Source of the DNA: Caldimonas caldifontis
Lineage (GTDB): Bacteria; Pseudomonadota; Gammaproteobacteria; Burkholderiales; Burkholderiaceae_C
Assembly: GCF_002930615.1 (NCBI RefSeq)
Contig: NZ_PSNX01000012.1
Coordinates: 1-64,000 of the forward strand
Direction of reading: 5' to 3'
DNA: 64,000 nt
Under the pieces are notes generated by a model that was not told the DNA's origin, searched no databases, and saw only the letters and a program-made list of their open reading frames with translations. A program made the translations under genes and the position numbers. Shown one piece after another: positions 10,288 through 18,530 of the stretch; position 1 is the stretch's first letter; every line of letters begins with the position of its first letter.

Positions 10288-12531
10288 ATGAGTCACAGAA
10301 GCATCGAATTCCTGAAGATTGCGTATCTTCGCGGGCCCAACCTCTGGACCTACCGTCCGGTGGTGGAGGCCTGGGTGGACATTGGCGAACTCGAAGACCA
10401 TCCCTCCAATACCTTGCCCGGCTTCTACGAGCGCCTCTCGGCCTGGCTGCCGGGCCTGATCGAGCACCGCTGCGGGGTGGGCGAACGCGGGGGCTTCCTG
10501 CTGCGCCTGCGCGAAGGGACCTGGCCGGCCCACATCATGGAGCATGTGGCCATCGAGCTGCAGACCCTGGCGGGCATGCCCACCGGCTTCGGCAAGGCCC
10601 GCTCCACCGCCACCCGGGGCGTCTACAAGGTGGTCGTGCGCGCCCGTCAGGAAGACGTCGGCCGCGCCGCGATTGTCGCCGCCCGTGACCTGGTGATGGC
10701 GGCCATCGAGGACCGTCCCTTTGACGTGGCGGCCGCCGTGGCCCACCTGCGCGAGCTGGTCGATCGCCGCTGCCTCGGCCCCAGCACCGCCTGCATCGTC
10801 GACGCCGCGTCCGATCGCAAGATCCCATCCATCCGCCTGACCCAGGGCAACCTCGTGCAGCTGGGCTACGGCCGCGCGCAGCGCCGCATCTGGACGGCCG
10901 AAACCGACCGCACTTCGGCGATCGCCGAGAGCATTGCCAGCGACAAGGAACTCACCCGCCGGTTGCTGGCGGCCGCGGGCGTGTGTGTGCCCGAAGGCCG
11001 TGTGGCGCGGGATCCGGCAGACGCCTGGGAGGCCGCGCAGGAGATCGGCCTGCCAGTGGTGGTGAAACCCTCGGATGCCAACCATGGCCGCGGCATCTCC
11101 ATCGAGCTGCGCCGGCGCGAGGACATCGAGGCCGCCTTCCACGTGGCCGCGCGCGAGGGCAGCGAGGTGCTGGTGGAACGCTACATCCCCGGCGGTGAGC
11201 ACCGCCTGCTGGTGGTGGGCAACCGGGTGGTGGCCGCCTCGCGGGGCGATGCCGCCTGGGTCACGGGCGACGGCCGCTCCACCGTGGCCCAGCTCGTCGA
11301 GACCCAGGTCAACAGTGACCCGCGCCGGGGTGAGGACGAGGCCTTCCCGCTGGACATTGTGCGCCTGCACGAGCCGGCCAATGTGCTTGAACTGGCCCGC
11401 CAGGGCTACACCGCCGAGGCCGTGCCCCCCGCGGGCCAGAGGGTACGCGTGCAGCGCAACGGCAACCTGGCGATCGATGTGACCGAACGCGTGCACCCGG
11501 AGGTGGCCGAGATGGTGGCCCTCGCGGCGCGTGTGGTGGGCCTGGACATCGCTGGCGTGGACGTGGTGGCCGAGGACATCGCCCGCCCCCTGGCCGAGCA
11601 GGGCGGCGCCATCGTGGAAGTGAATGCCGGACCGGGGCTGCTGATGCACCTGAAACCAGCCGAAGGCGAGCCGCGCCCGGTGGGCCAGGCCATCGTCGAT
11701 CACCTCTTCCCCGAGGGCGAGACCGGCCGCGTGCCGGTGGTGGGCGTCACGGGCGCCCAGGGCACCACGCTCACGGCGCGTTTTCTGGCCTGGCTGCTGC
11801 ACCTGGGCGGTCGCCACGTGGGCCTGGCCTGTGGCGAGGGCCTCTTCATCGACCGCCGCCGCGTCGAGGCGGGCGACCGCGCCACCTGGGCTGCCGGCCA
11901 GCGCGTGCTCATGAACCGCATGGTCGATGCGGCGGTGATCGAGAACGGCCCCGAGGCCATCGTGCGCGACGGCCTGGCCTATGACCGCTGCCAGGTGGGC
12001 ATCGTCACCGGCGTGGCCGGCGCCGCCTCGCTGGCGACCTACCATGTCCATGACGACGAGCAGCTCTACACCGTGCTGCGCACCCAGGTGGACGTGGTGC
12101 TGCCCGAAGGCGTGGCCGTGCTGAACGCCGACGACCTGCTCGCCGCGCAGATGGCGTCACTGTGTGACGGCGACGTGATCTTCTATGCCCGCGATGGCCA
12201 GCGCGAAGTGATCGAAACCCACCTGGCAGCCGGCCGCCGGGCAGTGTTTCTGCGCGGCCACCGCGTGCTCATGGCCCACGGCGCCAAGGAGACGGTGCTG
12301 ATCGAGTGGCGCTGCCTGCCGGTCCTCGACGACCACGAACCCGAGGCGGTGCTCGGTGCCGTGATGGCTGCTTCGGCCGCGGCCTGGGGCCTGGGCATGG
12401 AGATCGACCTGATCCGCGCCGGCATCAAGACCTTCGCCACCCAGTCGGCCCCGCCAGCCCCAGCGCCCCTGCCCGTGCTGGCCCATGCCGCCGCACCGGT
12501 CGAGAGCCCGGCCCTGGCCTCTGCCGCCTGA
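10288..12531 (+). CDS. cphA2: Second cyanophycin synthetase (CphA'/CphA2-like) with degraded Mur-ligase half
   Basis: This 747-residue protein has the cyanophycin synthetase order: N-domain with RGPNLWTYRP (about 15-24), ATP-grasp domain (about 210-455, with VVVKPSDANHGRG and IVEVNAGPGLLMHL), then a Mur-ligase-like domain. In the latter the P-loop reads GAQGTT near 485 instead of GTNGKT, the DHLGL motif is replaced, and the final DYGHNPDA motif is absent. The Arg-adding half is therefore probably inactive, whereas the Asp-adding ATP-grasp half looks intact. Cyanobacterial CphA2 shows the same logic and polymerises beta-aspartyl-arginine. R. eutropha also carries cphA' and cphA together. It precedes cphA by 24 bases in one operon. 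Confidence 0.9.
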   Translation: MSHRSIEFLKIAYLRGPNLWTYRPVVEAWVDIGELEDHPSNTLPGFYERLSAWLPGLIEHRCGVGERGGFLLRLREGTWPAHIMEHVAIELQTLAGMPTGFGKARSTATRGVYKVVVRARQEDVGRAAIVAARDLVMAAIEDRPFDVAAAVAHLRELVDRRCLGPSTACIVDAASDRKIPSIRLTQGNLVQLGYGRAQRRIWTAETDRTSAIAESIASDKELTRRLLAAAGVCVPEGRVARDPADAWEAAQEIGLPVVVKPSDANHGRGISIELRRREDIEAAFHVAAREGSEVLVERYIPGGEHRLLVVGNRVVAASRGDAAWVTGDGRSTVAQLVETQVNSDPRRGEDEAFPLDIVRLHEPANVLELARQGYTAEAVPPAGQRVRVQRNGNLAIDVTERVHPEVAEMVALAARVVGLDIAGVDVVAEDIARPLAEQGGAIVEVNAGPGLLMHLKPAEGEPRPVGQAIVDHLFPEGETGRVPVVGVTGAQGTTLTARFLAWLLHLGGRHVGLACGEGLFIDRRRVEAGDRATWAAGQRVLMNRMVDAAVIENGPEAIVRDGLAYDRCQVGIVTGVAGAASLATYHVHDDEQLYTVLRTQVDVVLPEGVAVLNADDLLAAQMASLCDGDVIFYARDGQREVIETHLAAGRRAVFLRGHRVLMAHGAKETVLIEWRCLPVLDDHEPEAVLGAVMAASAAAWGLGMEIDLIRAGIKTFATQSAPPAPAPLPVLAHAAAPVESPALASAA

Positions 12532-12555
12532 CCCTCACACAAAAAGGCCCGCACC

Positions 12556-15126
12556 ATGGACGTTTCCCGCATCCGCGCTTTGCGCGGCCCCAACCTCTGG
12601 ACGCGCCGCACCGCCATCGAGGCGGTCGTGATCCTGCGCGACGACGAACTCGACCTCGAGGCCCGTCCGGGCTTCGAAGCCCGACTGCGCGCCCGCTTTC
12701 CCGAGATCGGTGCACTGCGTTCGACCGGCCACACCGGCGCCGTGTCAATGGCGCATGCCCTGGCGGCCGCCGCGCTGGGCCTGCAGGCCCAGGCCGGCTG
12801 CCCGGTGACCTTCAGCCGCACCACCCCCACCCCCGAGGAGCGTGTGTTCCAGGTGGTGGTGGAGTACAGCGAGGAGCCGGTGGGCCGCCTGGCCTTTGAG
12901 CTGGCCCAGGCGCTGTGCGAGGCGGCGTCGCAGGACATGCCCTTTGACGTGGCCGATGCCCTGGCGCGCCTGCGTGAACTCGACGAGGACGTGCGCCTGG
13001 GCCCCAGCACCGGCAGCATCGTGCAGGCCGCGGTGGCGCGTGGCATCCCCTACCGCCGCCTCACCGAAGGCAGCCTGGTGCAGTTCGGCTGGGGCAGCCG
13101 GCAGCGCCGCATCCAGGCGGCCGAGATGGACTGCACCTCGGCGATTGCCGAGTCGATCGCGCAGGACAAGGAACTCACCAAGGAACTCCTGCTGGCAGCC
13201 GGTGTGCCGGTGCCCCAGGGCCGGCCGGTGACGGACTTCGACGATGCCTGCCGCGCGGCCACCGAGATCGGCTGGCCCGTGGTGGTGAAACCCCGCGACG
13301 GCAACCAGGGCAAGGGCGTGACCGTCAACATCGTCAGCGACGAGCACCTGCGCATCGCCTACGACGCTGCGCGCGCGATCAGCGATGAGGTGCTGGTCGA
13401 GCGTTTCATCCCAGGCTACGACTTTCGCTTGCTGGTGGTGGGTGACCGCCTCGTGGCAGCGGCCCGGCGCGACCCGCCGCATGTGATCGGAGATGGCCTG
13501 CACAGCATCCGCGAACTGGTGGACCAGGCCAACACCGACCCGCGCCGTGGTGACGGCCATGCCACACCGCTCACGCGCATGCGCATCGACGACATCGCTC
13601 TGGCCCGCCTGGCCCTGCAGGGCTTCGGGCCCGACGACATTCCGCCCAGGGGCCGTCGCGTGGTGCTGCGCAACAACGCCAACCTCAGCACCGGCGGCAC
13701 CGCCACTGACGTGACTGACGACGTCCACCCCGAGGTGGCGGCCCGCGCCATCGATGCTGCGCGCATGATCGGCCTGGACATCTGCGGGGTGGACGTGGTG
13801 TGCGAGAGCCTGCAGCAACCCCTGGAAGCGCAGGGTGGGGGCGTGGTGGAAGTGAATGCCGCGCCGGGCCTGCGCATGCACCTGAGCCCCTCCTACGGCA
13901 AGGGCCGACCGGTCGGCGAGGCCATCATCGACACGATGTTCGCGCCTGGCGAGGACGGCCGCATCCCGGTGGTGGCCGTCACCGGCACCAACGGCAAGAC
14001 CACGGTGGTACGTCTTACCGCGCACATCCTCTCGCGCCAAGGCTGGCGTGTGGGCATGACCAACACCGATGGCGTCTACATCCAGGGTCGGCGCATCGAC
14101 ACCGGGGACTGCAGCGGTCCGCGCAGCGCACGCAACGTGCTGGCGCACCCGGACGTGGATGCCGCCGTGTTCGAGACCGCGCGTGGCGGCATCCTGCGCG
14201 AAGGCCTGGGCTTCGACCGCTGCCAGGTGGCGGTCGTCACCAACATCGGTCAGGGCGACCACCTGGGCCTCAACTACATCACCACCGTCGAAGACCTGGC
14301 CGTGCTCAAGCGCGTCATCGTCCAGAACGTTGCGCCCACCGGCATGGCCGTGCTGAACGCGGCCGACCCGATCGTGGTGGCGATGGCCGACAACTGTCCC
14401 GGCCACGTCACCTACTTCGCGGCCGACCGCTTCCATCCCGTGATGGCGGCCCACCGCGTGCAGGGCCACCGCGTCGTGTACGTGGACCGTGGCGACATCG
14501 TGGCCGAGCAGGCCGGAGTCAAGCACCGCTTCGCACTGGCCGAGGTGCCGATCACGCGCAACGGCAGCATCGGCTTCCAGGTCGAGAACGCCATGGCCGC
14601 CGTGGCGGCAGCCTGGGCCGCCGGTGCCAGCTGGGATGCCATCCGCACCGGGCTGCTGACCTTCGAGAACGATGCAGACAACGCGCCCGGTCGCTTCAAC
14701 GTCTTCACGGTGCGCGGGGCCACCGTCATCGCTGACTACGGCCACAACCCCGACGCCATGGGCGCGTTGGTGCGCGCCGTCGAGGCCATGCCGGCCAAGC
14801 ATCGCACGGTGGTCATCAGCGGGGCCGGCGATCGTCGCGATGAAGACATCCGCCATCAGACGCGCATCCTGGGTGCAGCGTTCGACACGGTGGTGCTGTA
14901 TCAGGACCAGTGCCAGCGCGGCCGTGCCGATGGCGAGGTTCTGGCCCTGCTGCGCGAGGGCTTGCAAGGTGCCAGCCGCACCCGCGAGGTGCAGGAGATC
15001 CGCGGCGAGTTCGCGGCCATCGACGCGGCGCTGGCGAACCTGAAGGCAGGTGACCTGTGTCTCATCCTGGTGGACCAGGTGGACGAAGCGCTGGCCCACC
15101 TGAGCCGCCGCCTGGCCGAAGTCTGA
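12556..15126 (+). CDS. cphA: Cyanophycin synthetase
   Basis: An 856-residue enzyme making multi-L-arginyl-poly-L-aspartate, a nitrogen and carbon storage polymer, by alternating ATP-dependent addition of Asp and Arg. It has the N-domain with RGPNLWTRR at residues 10-18, an ATP-grasp domain (about 220-480, VVVKPRDGNQGKG) and a complete Mur-ligase domain. That domain carries P-loop VTGTNGKTT near 475-483, TNIGQGDHLGL near 560, and DYGHNPDAM near 730. The 856 residues are near the usual 870-900. The ATG follows a short 24-base gap after the cphA' gene. No cyanophycinase or isoaspartyl dipeptidase is in the window. Confidence 0.96.
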   Translation: MDVSRIRALRGPNLWTRRTAIEAVVILRDDELDLEARPGFEARLRARFPEIGALRSTGHTGAVSMAHALAAAALGLQAQAGCPVTFSRTTPTPEERVFQVVVEYSEEPVGRLAFELAQALCEAASQDMPFDVADALARLRELDEDVRLGPSTGSIVQAAVARGIPYRRLTEGSLVQFGWGSRQRRIQAAEMDCTSAIAESIAQDKELTKELLLAAGVPVPQGRPVTDFDDACRAATEIGWPVVVKPRDGNQGKGVTVNIVSDEHLRIAYDAARAISDEVLVERFIPGYDFRLLVVGDRLVAAARRDPPHVIGDGLHSIRELVDQANTDPRRGDGHATPLTRMRIDDIALARLALQGFGPDDIPPRGRRVVLRNNANLSTGGTATDVTDDVHPEVAARAIDAARMIGLDICGVDVVCESLQQPLEAQGGGVVEVNAAPGLRMHLSPSYGKGRPVGEAIIDTMFAPGEDGRIPVVAVTGTNGKTTVVRLTAHILSRQGWRVGMTNTDGVYIQGRRIDTGDCSGPRSARNVLAHPDVDAAVFETARGGILREGLGFDRCQVAVVTNIGQGDHLGLNYITTVEDLAVLKRVIVQNVAPTGMAVLNAADPIVVAMADNCPGHVTYFAADRFHPVMAAHRVQGHRVVYVDRGDIVAEQAGVKHRFALAEVPITRNGSIGFQVENAMAAVAAAWAAGASWDAIRTGLLTFENDADNAPGRFNVFTVRGATVIADYGHNPDAMGALVRAVEAMPAKHRTVVISGAGDRRDEDIRHQTRILGAAFDTVVLYQDQCQRGRADGEVLALLREGLQGASRTREVQEIRGEFAAIDAALANLKAGDLCLILVDQVDEALAHLSRRLAEV

Positions 15127-15699
15127 TCAGAGCAGCTCGCCCACGTTGAACAGGGCGAGCAGGCCCAGCGCCAGGAAGATGGTCGCTGCCACGCCATGGA
15201 TGAGGCGGATGGGCAGCACGCGGGTGATGCGCTCACCCAGCAGCACCGCCGGCGCATTCGCGATCATCATGCCCAGCGTGGTGCCCAGCACCACCGCAGT
15301 GAAAGCCGCGTACTGGGCCGCCAGGGCCACGGTGGCGATCTGGGTCTTGTCGCCCATCTCGGCGAGGAAGAAGGCCAGCACCGTGGTGCCGAAGACGCCG
15401 AAGCGCGCGCGCTGGGTTCCTTCGGCCTCGTCCAGCTTGTCGGGGATGAGCATCCAGACGGCCATCGCGATGAAGGACAGGCCCAGCACCCAGCGCATCA
15501 CGTCGGGCCCCACCATCGAGGTGATCCAGGCGCCCAGTGCACCCGCCCCGGCGTGGTTGACCACGGTGGCCACGAAGATGCCCAACAGGATGGGGATGGG
15601 CCGCCGGTAGCGTGCCGCCAGCAGCAAGGACAGGAGCTGCGTCTTGTCGCCCATTTCCGCGAGGGCGACGATGCCGGTCGAGACGAGGAAGGCTTCCAC
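15127..15699 (-). CDS. UPF0016/GDT1-family divalent cation (Mn2+) exporter
   Basis: A 190-residue, six-helix membrane protein with two copies of the family signature E-x-G-D-(K/R)-(T/S), both reading EMGDKTQ, near residues 14 and 114. This is the inverted-repeat architecture of TMEM165/GDT1/MneA Mn2+ exporters. I place the start at the GTG at 15699. An in-frame ATG at 15741 would lie inside the manganese riboswitch, and the residues between are not conserved-looking. Control by the upstream yybP-ykoY element supports Mn2+ as substrate and predicts induction by high Mn2+. It is convergent with cphA. Confidence 0.93.
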   Translation of the reverse strand: MEAFLVSTGIVALAEMGDKTQLLSLLLAARYRRPIPILLGIFVATVVNHAGAGALGAWITSMVGPDVMRWVLGLSFIAMAVWMLIPDKLDEAEGTQRARFGVFGTTVLAFFLAEMGDKTQIATVALAAQYAAFTAVVLGTTLGMMIANAPAVLLGERITRVLPIRLIHGVAATIFLALGLLALFNVGELL

Positions 15700-15715
15700 A
15701 GAAAACGGTACTCCG

Positions 15716-15889
15716 GCCGGCGTTGACACCCATGACCGCACCTGCCCCCGGCTCGCGGGCAGGCACGGTCAAAGGTCTCGCCAAGTCCGTAAGACCCCCT
15801 GTGCCATGCCCGCAGGCGGGCAAGTCTGTTGACACAGGGCCCTCTCGTTGCAGCCATGCTGCGAAGGAGGGAAGCTACTCCCCAATGAC
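15716..15889 (-). promoter_or_regulatory. yybP-ykoY manganese riboswitch
   Basis: Read on the minus strand, the leader shows GGGGAGTAGC near its 5' end (15873-15882), a GTCAACAGACTTGC block, then the family hallmark GCGAGACCTTTGACC, and a closing GTCAACGCCGG. These are the conserved L1 and L3 elements of the yybP-ykoY Mn2+ sensor. A -10 hexamer TACAAT at 15898-15903 places the transcription start at about 15890, exactly at the 5' end of the element. The aptamer ends about 15-20 bases before the GTG start at 15699, so control at translation initiation is plausible. Confidence 0.85.
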
Positions 15890-15948
15890 TGGGCGCCATT
15901 GTACAACTCGGCGCATACTGAGCCCCTTTTGCGCCCCAGGAGCTTCTC

Positions 15949-16899
15949 TTGTCCCCGCACGCCGACCTGCCCCACGCCCAACCCCTTCGCGCCGCCGAAC
16001 CCAATGAAGGGCCGGCCATCGAGGCGCTGCTGCGCGAGCATGCGCTGCCCACGGCAGGCGTGCACGAGCACCTGGCCGATTTCTTCGTGGCGCATGATGC
16101 TCGGGGGCTGGCGGGCTGCGTCGGCCTGGAATTCCATGGCGAAGGCGTGCTGGTGCGCTCGGTGGTGGCACGCACCGGCCACCAGGGACTGGGCGGCCAG
16201 ATGGTGCGCGCCGCGCTGCGCCAGGCCCGCCAGCGCGGCGCCCAGTGGGCCGTGCTGCGCACCACCACCGCCGAAGGCTTCTTTGCCCAGCAGGGCTTCC
16301 GGCGCATCGGGCTGAGTGCCGTGCCCGTGGCCGTGAAGGCCTCCGTCGAGTTTCGCGGTGCCTGCCCGGACAGCAGCACCACGATGATCCGGGACCTGCG
16401 TGCCGGTGTGAGCCTGCGCACGGCCCGCGAGGACGACATGCCCGCCGTGCTCGACATCTACAACGAAGAAGTGCGCCACAGCACGGCGACCTACCAGTAT
16501 GCCGAGCGCACGCTCGACGAGCAGGTGGCCCAGTGGCTGGCCAAGCGTGCCGACGGGCATCGCTTCTTCGTGGCGGTGACTGACGACGACCAGGTGGTGG
16601 GCTATGCCAACTATGGCCTTTTCCGGCCTCGCGAGGGCTGGCGCTTCACCTGCGAACACTCGGTGTACCTGCACCGCGACTGGCGTGGGCGCGGCCTCGG
16701 CAAGCTCCTGCTGCCGGCCGTGATGGCGCACGCACGCGAGAAGGGCTTCCACAGCTTGGTGGGCGTGGTTGATGCGGCCAATACCGCGTCGGTGAAACTG
16801 CACGAATCCCTGGGCTTCACCGTGGCCGGCGTGATCCGCGAGGGCGGCTACAAGTTCGATCGCTGGCTCGATGTGGCCTTCCTGCAAGCCACGCTCTGA
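15949..16899 (+). CDS. Fused double GNAT acetyltransferase (ArsN2-like + ArsN1/phosphinothricin-type)
   Basis: A 316-residue protein of two GNAT domains. The first (about 10-150) resembles ArsN2: APAIEALLR-like opening, RSVVARTGHQGLGGQMV for acetyl-CoA, and TTTAEGFFAQQGF. The second (about 157-316) resembles phosphinothricin/arsinothricin acetyltransferases: IYNEEVRHSTATY, a WRGRGLGKLLL acetyl-CoA loop near 245, and NTASVKLHESLGF. The start is the TTG at 15949, six bases after AGGAG. ArsN1 detoxifies arsinothricin or phosphinothricin by N-acetylation; the ArsN2 role is less certain. No other ars gene is nearby. The fusion into one chain is unusual in my experience. Confidence 0.8.
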   Translation: MSPHADLPHAQPLRAAEPNEGPAIEALLREHALPTAGVHEHLADFFVAHDARGLAGCVGLEFHGEGVLVRSVVARTGHQGLGGQMVRAALRQARQRGAQWAVLRTTTAEGFFAQQGFRRIGLSAVPVAVKASVEFRGACPDSSTTMIRDLRAGVSLRTAREDDMPAVLDIYNEEVRHSTATYQYAERTLDEQVAQWLAKRADGHRFFVAVTDDDQVVGYANYGLFRPREGWRFTCEHSVYLHRDWRGRGLGKLLLPAVMAHAREKGFHSLVGVVDAANTASVKLHESLGFTVAGVIREGGYKFDRWLDVAFLQATL

Positions 16900-16902
16900 G
16901 GG

Positions 16903-17838
16903 TCAGCGACTTGCGGGCAGGGCCCAGCGTTCCAGTCGCGGCGCGTAGGCGGGCAACAGGATCAGGAAGAGCGCACTGCTCACCACGTTGAACACGAGGT
17001 GGGCCACGGCCACCGCCATGTCCGGCGTGGGGGAGTGCTCCACGACCGTCTGTGCGAACAGCACGAGCACGGGCGCGAACATCAGCGCGCCCGCGAGCTT
17101 GAAGCCGGTGTTGATGACCGCCGTGCGGCGTGCCAGCGAGCCCATCGACAGCGAGGCGATCAGGCCGGTGACCGTGGTCCCCACGTTCGAACCCACGACG
17201 AGATAGACAGCCGCCTCGGGGGTGAGCACCTGCTGCTGCACCAGCACCACGGCCAGGCCGGTGGTGACCGACGAACTCTGCAGCACCGCCGTGATGACGA
17301 TGCCGGCCATGACGCCGACCCAGGGGTTGCCGGCCTGCGCCAGCACGTCCAGCACCGCCGGGGTGTCGCGCAGCGGCGCGAGCGCCACACCGATGAGGTC
17401 CAGCGCGAACAGCACGAAGCCGAAGTAGAAAAGTACCTTGCCCGCAGGTTTCCAGCGTGCCGGGGCGGCGGCTGAGATGAGGGCGCCCAGGGTGAGGGTG
17501 ACGGGGCCCAGGGCTGTGAGCTTGAGTGACACCAGCCAGGCCGTGGCCGTGGTGCCGACGTTGGCGCCCAGCAGCACGGCCAGGGCGCCGCGGAAACCCA
17601 GCACACCGGCGTCCACCAGCGCAATGGCCAGCGACGTGACGGCCGACGACGACTGGATGAAGGCCGTGAAGCCCGCCCCGAGCAGGGCGGCGCCGTAGCG
17701 GTTGGCCGTGGCACGGCCCAGCCACGCGCGCAGCCGTTCACCGCCGGCGGTCATCAACTCATGAGAGAACCCCGACAGACCGAAGAGGAAGAGCACCACG
17801 GCACTGAGGGCCGAGAAGATCCATTGCCACTCGGTCAT
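16903..17838 (-). CDS. Na/Pi cotransporter family protein (NptA-like)
   Basis: A 311-residue membrane protein with two inverted PF02690 repeats. Each contains a QSSS motif (FIQSSSAVTS near 61, VLQSSSVTTG near 188) followed by a G-(A/S)-NVGTT motif (near 93 and 218), the substrate-binding pattern of this family. It lacks the C-terminal PhoU-like domain of longer bacterial members (about 540 residues). It is the third gene of a probable operon after the FKBP and S4 genes (15-base gap) and is convergent with the acetyltransferase, three bases apart. Phosphate is the expected substrate; arsenate would be a possible analogue. Confidence 0.88.
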   Translation of the reverse strand: MTEWQWIFSALSAVVLFLFGLSGFSHELMTAGGERLRAWLGRATANRYGAALLGAGFTAFIQSSSAVTSLAIALVDAGVLGFRGALAVLLGANVGTTATAWLVSLKLTALGPVTLTLGALISAAAPARWKPAGKVLFYFGFVLFALDLIGVALAPLRDTPAVLDVLAQAGNPWVGVMAGIVITAVLQSSSVTTGLAVVLVQQQVLTPEAAVYLVVGSNVGTTVTGLIASLSMGSLARRTAVINTGFKLAGALMFAPVLVLFAQTVVEHSPTPDMAVAVAHLVFNVVSSALFLILLPAYAPRLERWALPASR

Positions 17839-17853
17839 GTCGGCGTCTGCTGG

Positions 17854-18075
17854 TCAGGCGGGAGCTTTCACGTGGATGCGCAGGTCATCGATCGCAACGA
17901 CCTGCCCAGCCCGGATCTTGGCGGCCTTGCGCGTCTCGGCTTGCCCATCGACCACGACGTGGCCGGCCGCCACCAGGGCCTTGCCCTGGCCGCCGCTGTC
18001 GGCCGCACCCACGAGCTTGAGCAGAGCGTGCAGCTCGACGTGCTCGCCGCGCAGTTCGAAGTCGATGTCGGGCAT
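17854..18075 (-). CDS. Small S4-domain RNA-binding protein (YbcJ type)
   Basis: A 73-residue protein made of a single S4 fold. It shows the family pattern LLKLVGAADSGGQGKALVxxG followed by VVVDGQAETRKAAKIRAG, the alpha-L surface that binds structured RNA. YbcJ of E. coli is the closest named type. It starts one base after the FKBP stop and is followed by the NptA-like gene, so the three are likely one transcript. Its RNA target is unknown. Confidence 0.88.
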   Translation of the reverse strand: MPDIDFELRGEHVELHALLKLVGAADSGGQGKALVAAGHVVVDGQAETRKAAKIRAGQVVAIDDLRIHVKAPA

Positions 18076-18076
18076 G

Positions 18077-18424
18077 TCAGACGGCCAGCAGTTCGACGTC
18101 GAACAGCAGCGTGGCGTTCGGCGGAATCACACCGCCGGCACCACGGGCGCCATAACCCAGTTGGGGCGGGATGACGAGGCGGCGCGTGCCGCCCACCTTC
18201 ATGCCCTGCACGCCCTCGTCCCAGCCGCGGATCACCATGCCGGCGCCCAGCGGGAAGACGAAGGGGTCGTTGCGGTCCTTGCTGGAGTCGAACTTGGCAC
18301 CTTGCTGGCCGTTGTCGTAGAGCCAGCCGGTGTAGTGCACCGTCACGTTCTGGCCGGCGCGGGCTTCGTCGCCCTGGCCGGTCACGGTGTCTTCATACTG
18401 CAGGCCCGAGGCGGTCGTGATCAT
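18077..18424 (-). CDS. FKBP-type peptidyl-prolyl cis-trans isomerase
   Basis: A 115-residue single-domain FKBP. It has the active-site segments VHYTGWLYDNG, FDSSKDRN, FPLGAGMVIRGWDEG and IPPQLGYGARG, and ends in FDVELL. There is no signal peptide, so it is cytoplasmic. The ATG at 18424 follows AAAGGA by six bases; an upstream in-frame extension overlaps the divergent EAL gene region and has no FKBP similarity. It acts in proline isomerisation during folding and heads the operon with the S4 and NptA-like genes. Confidence 0.94.
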   Translation of the reverse strand: MITTASGLQYEDTVTGQGDEARAGQNVTVHYTGWLYDNGQQGAKFDSSKDRNDPFVFPLGAGMVIRGWDEGVQGMKVGGTRRLVIPPQLGYGARGAGGVIPPNATLLFDVELLAV

Positions 18425-18530
18425 GGAAGTCCTTTCTGTGACGAAGGGGCGCAACGGTAGCACACGCAGCGCCAACGCAGACGGCATTCTCGGCCACAAT
18501 CGAGTGACACCGGATTGCCAGCAACCCTCT

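Noticed and set aside
12745-15099. A 784-codon minus-strand frame opposite cphA
   Set aside because: Shadow of cphA with His- and Gly-rich composition and no recognisable motif.
15135-15160. Inverted repeat GCTCGCCC...GGGCGAGC as a cphA terminator
   Set aside because: It lies inside the coding end of the UPF0016 gene and lacks a T-run; it may be coincidental.
18387-18530. N-terminal extension of the EAL protein
   Set aside because: The region overlaps the start of the divergent FKBP gene and has no domain similarity.
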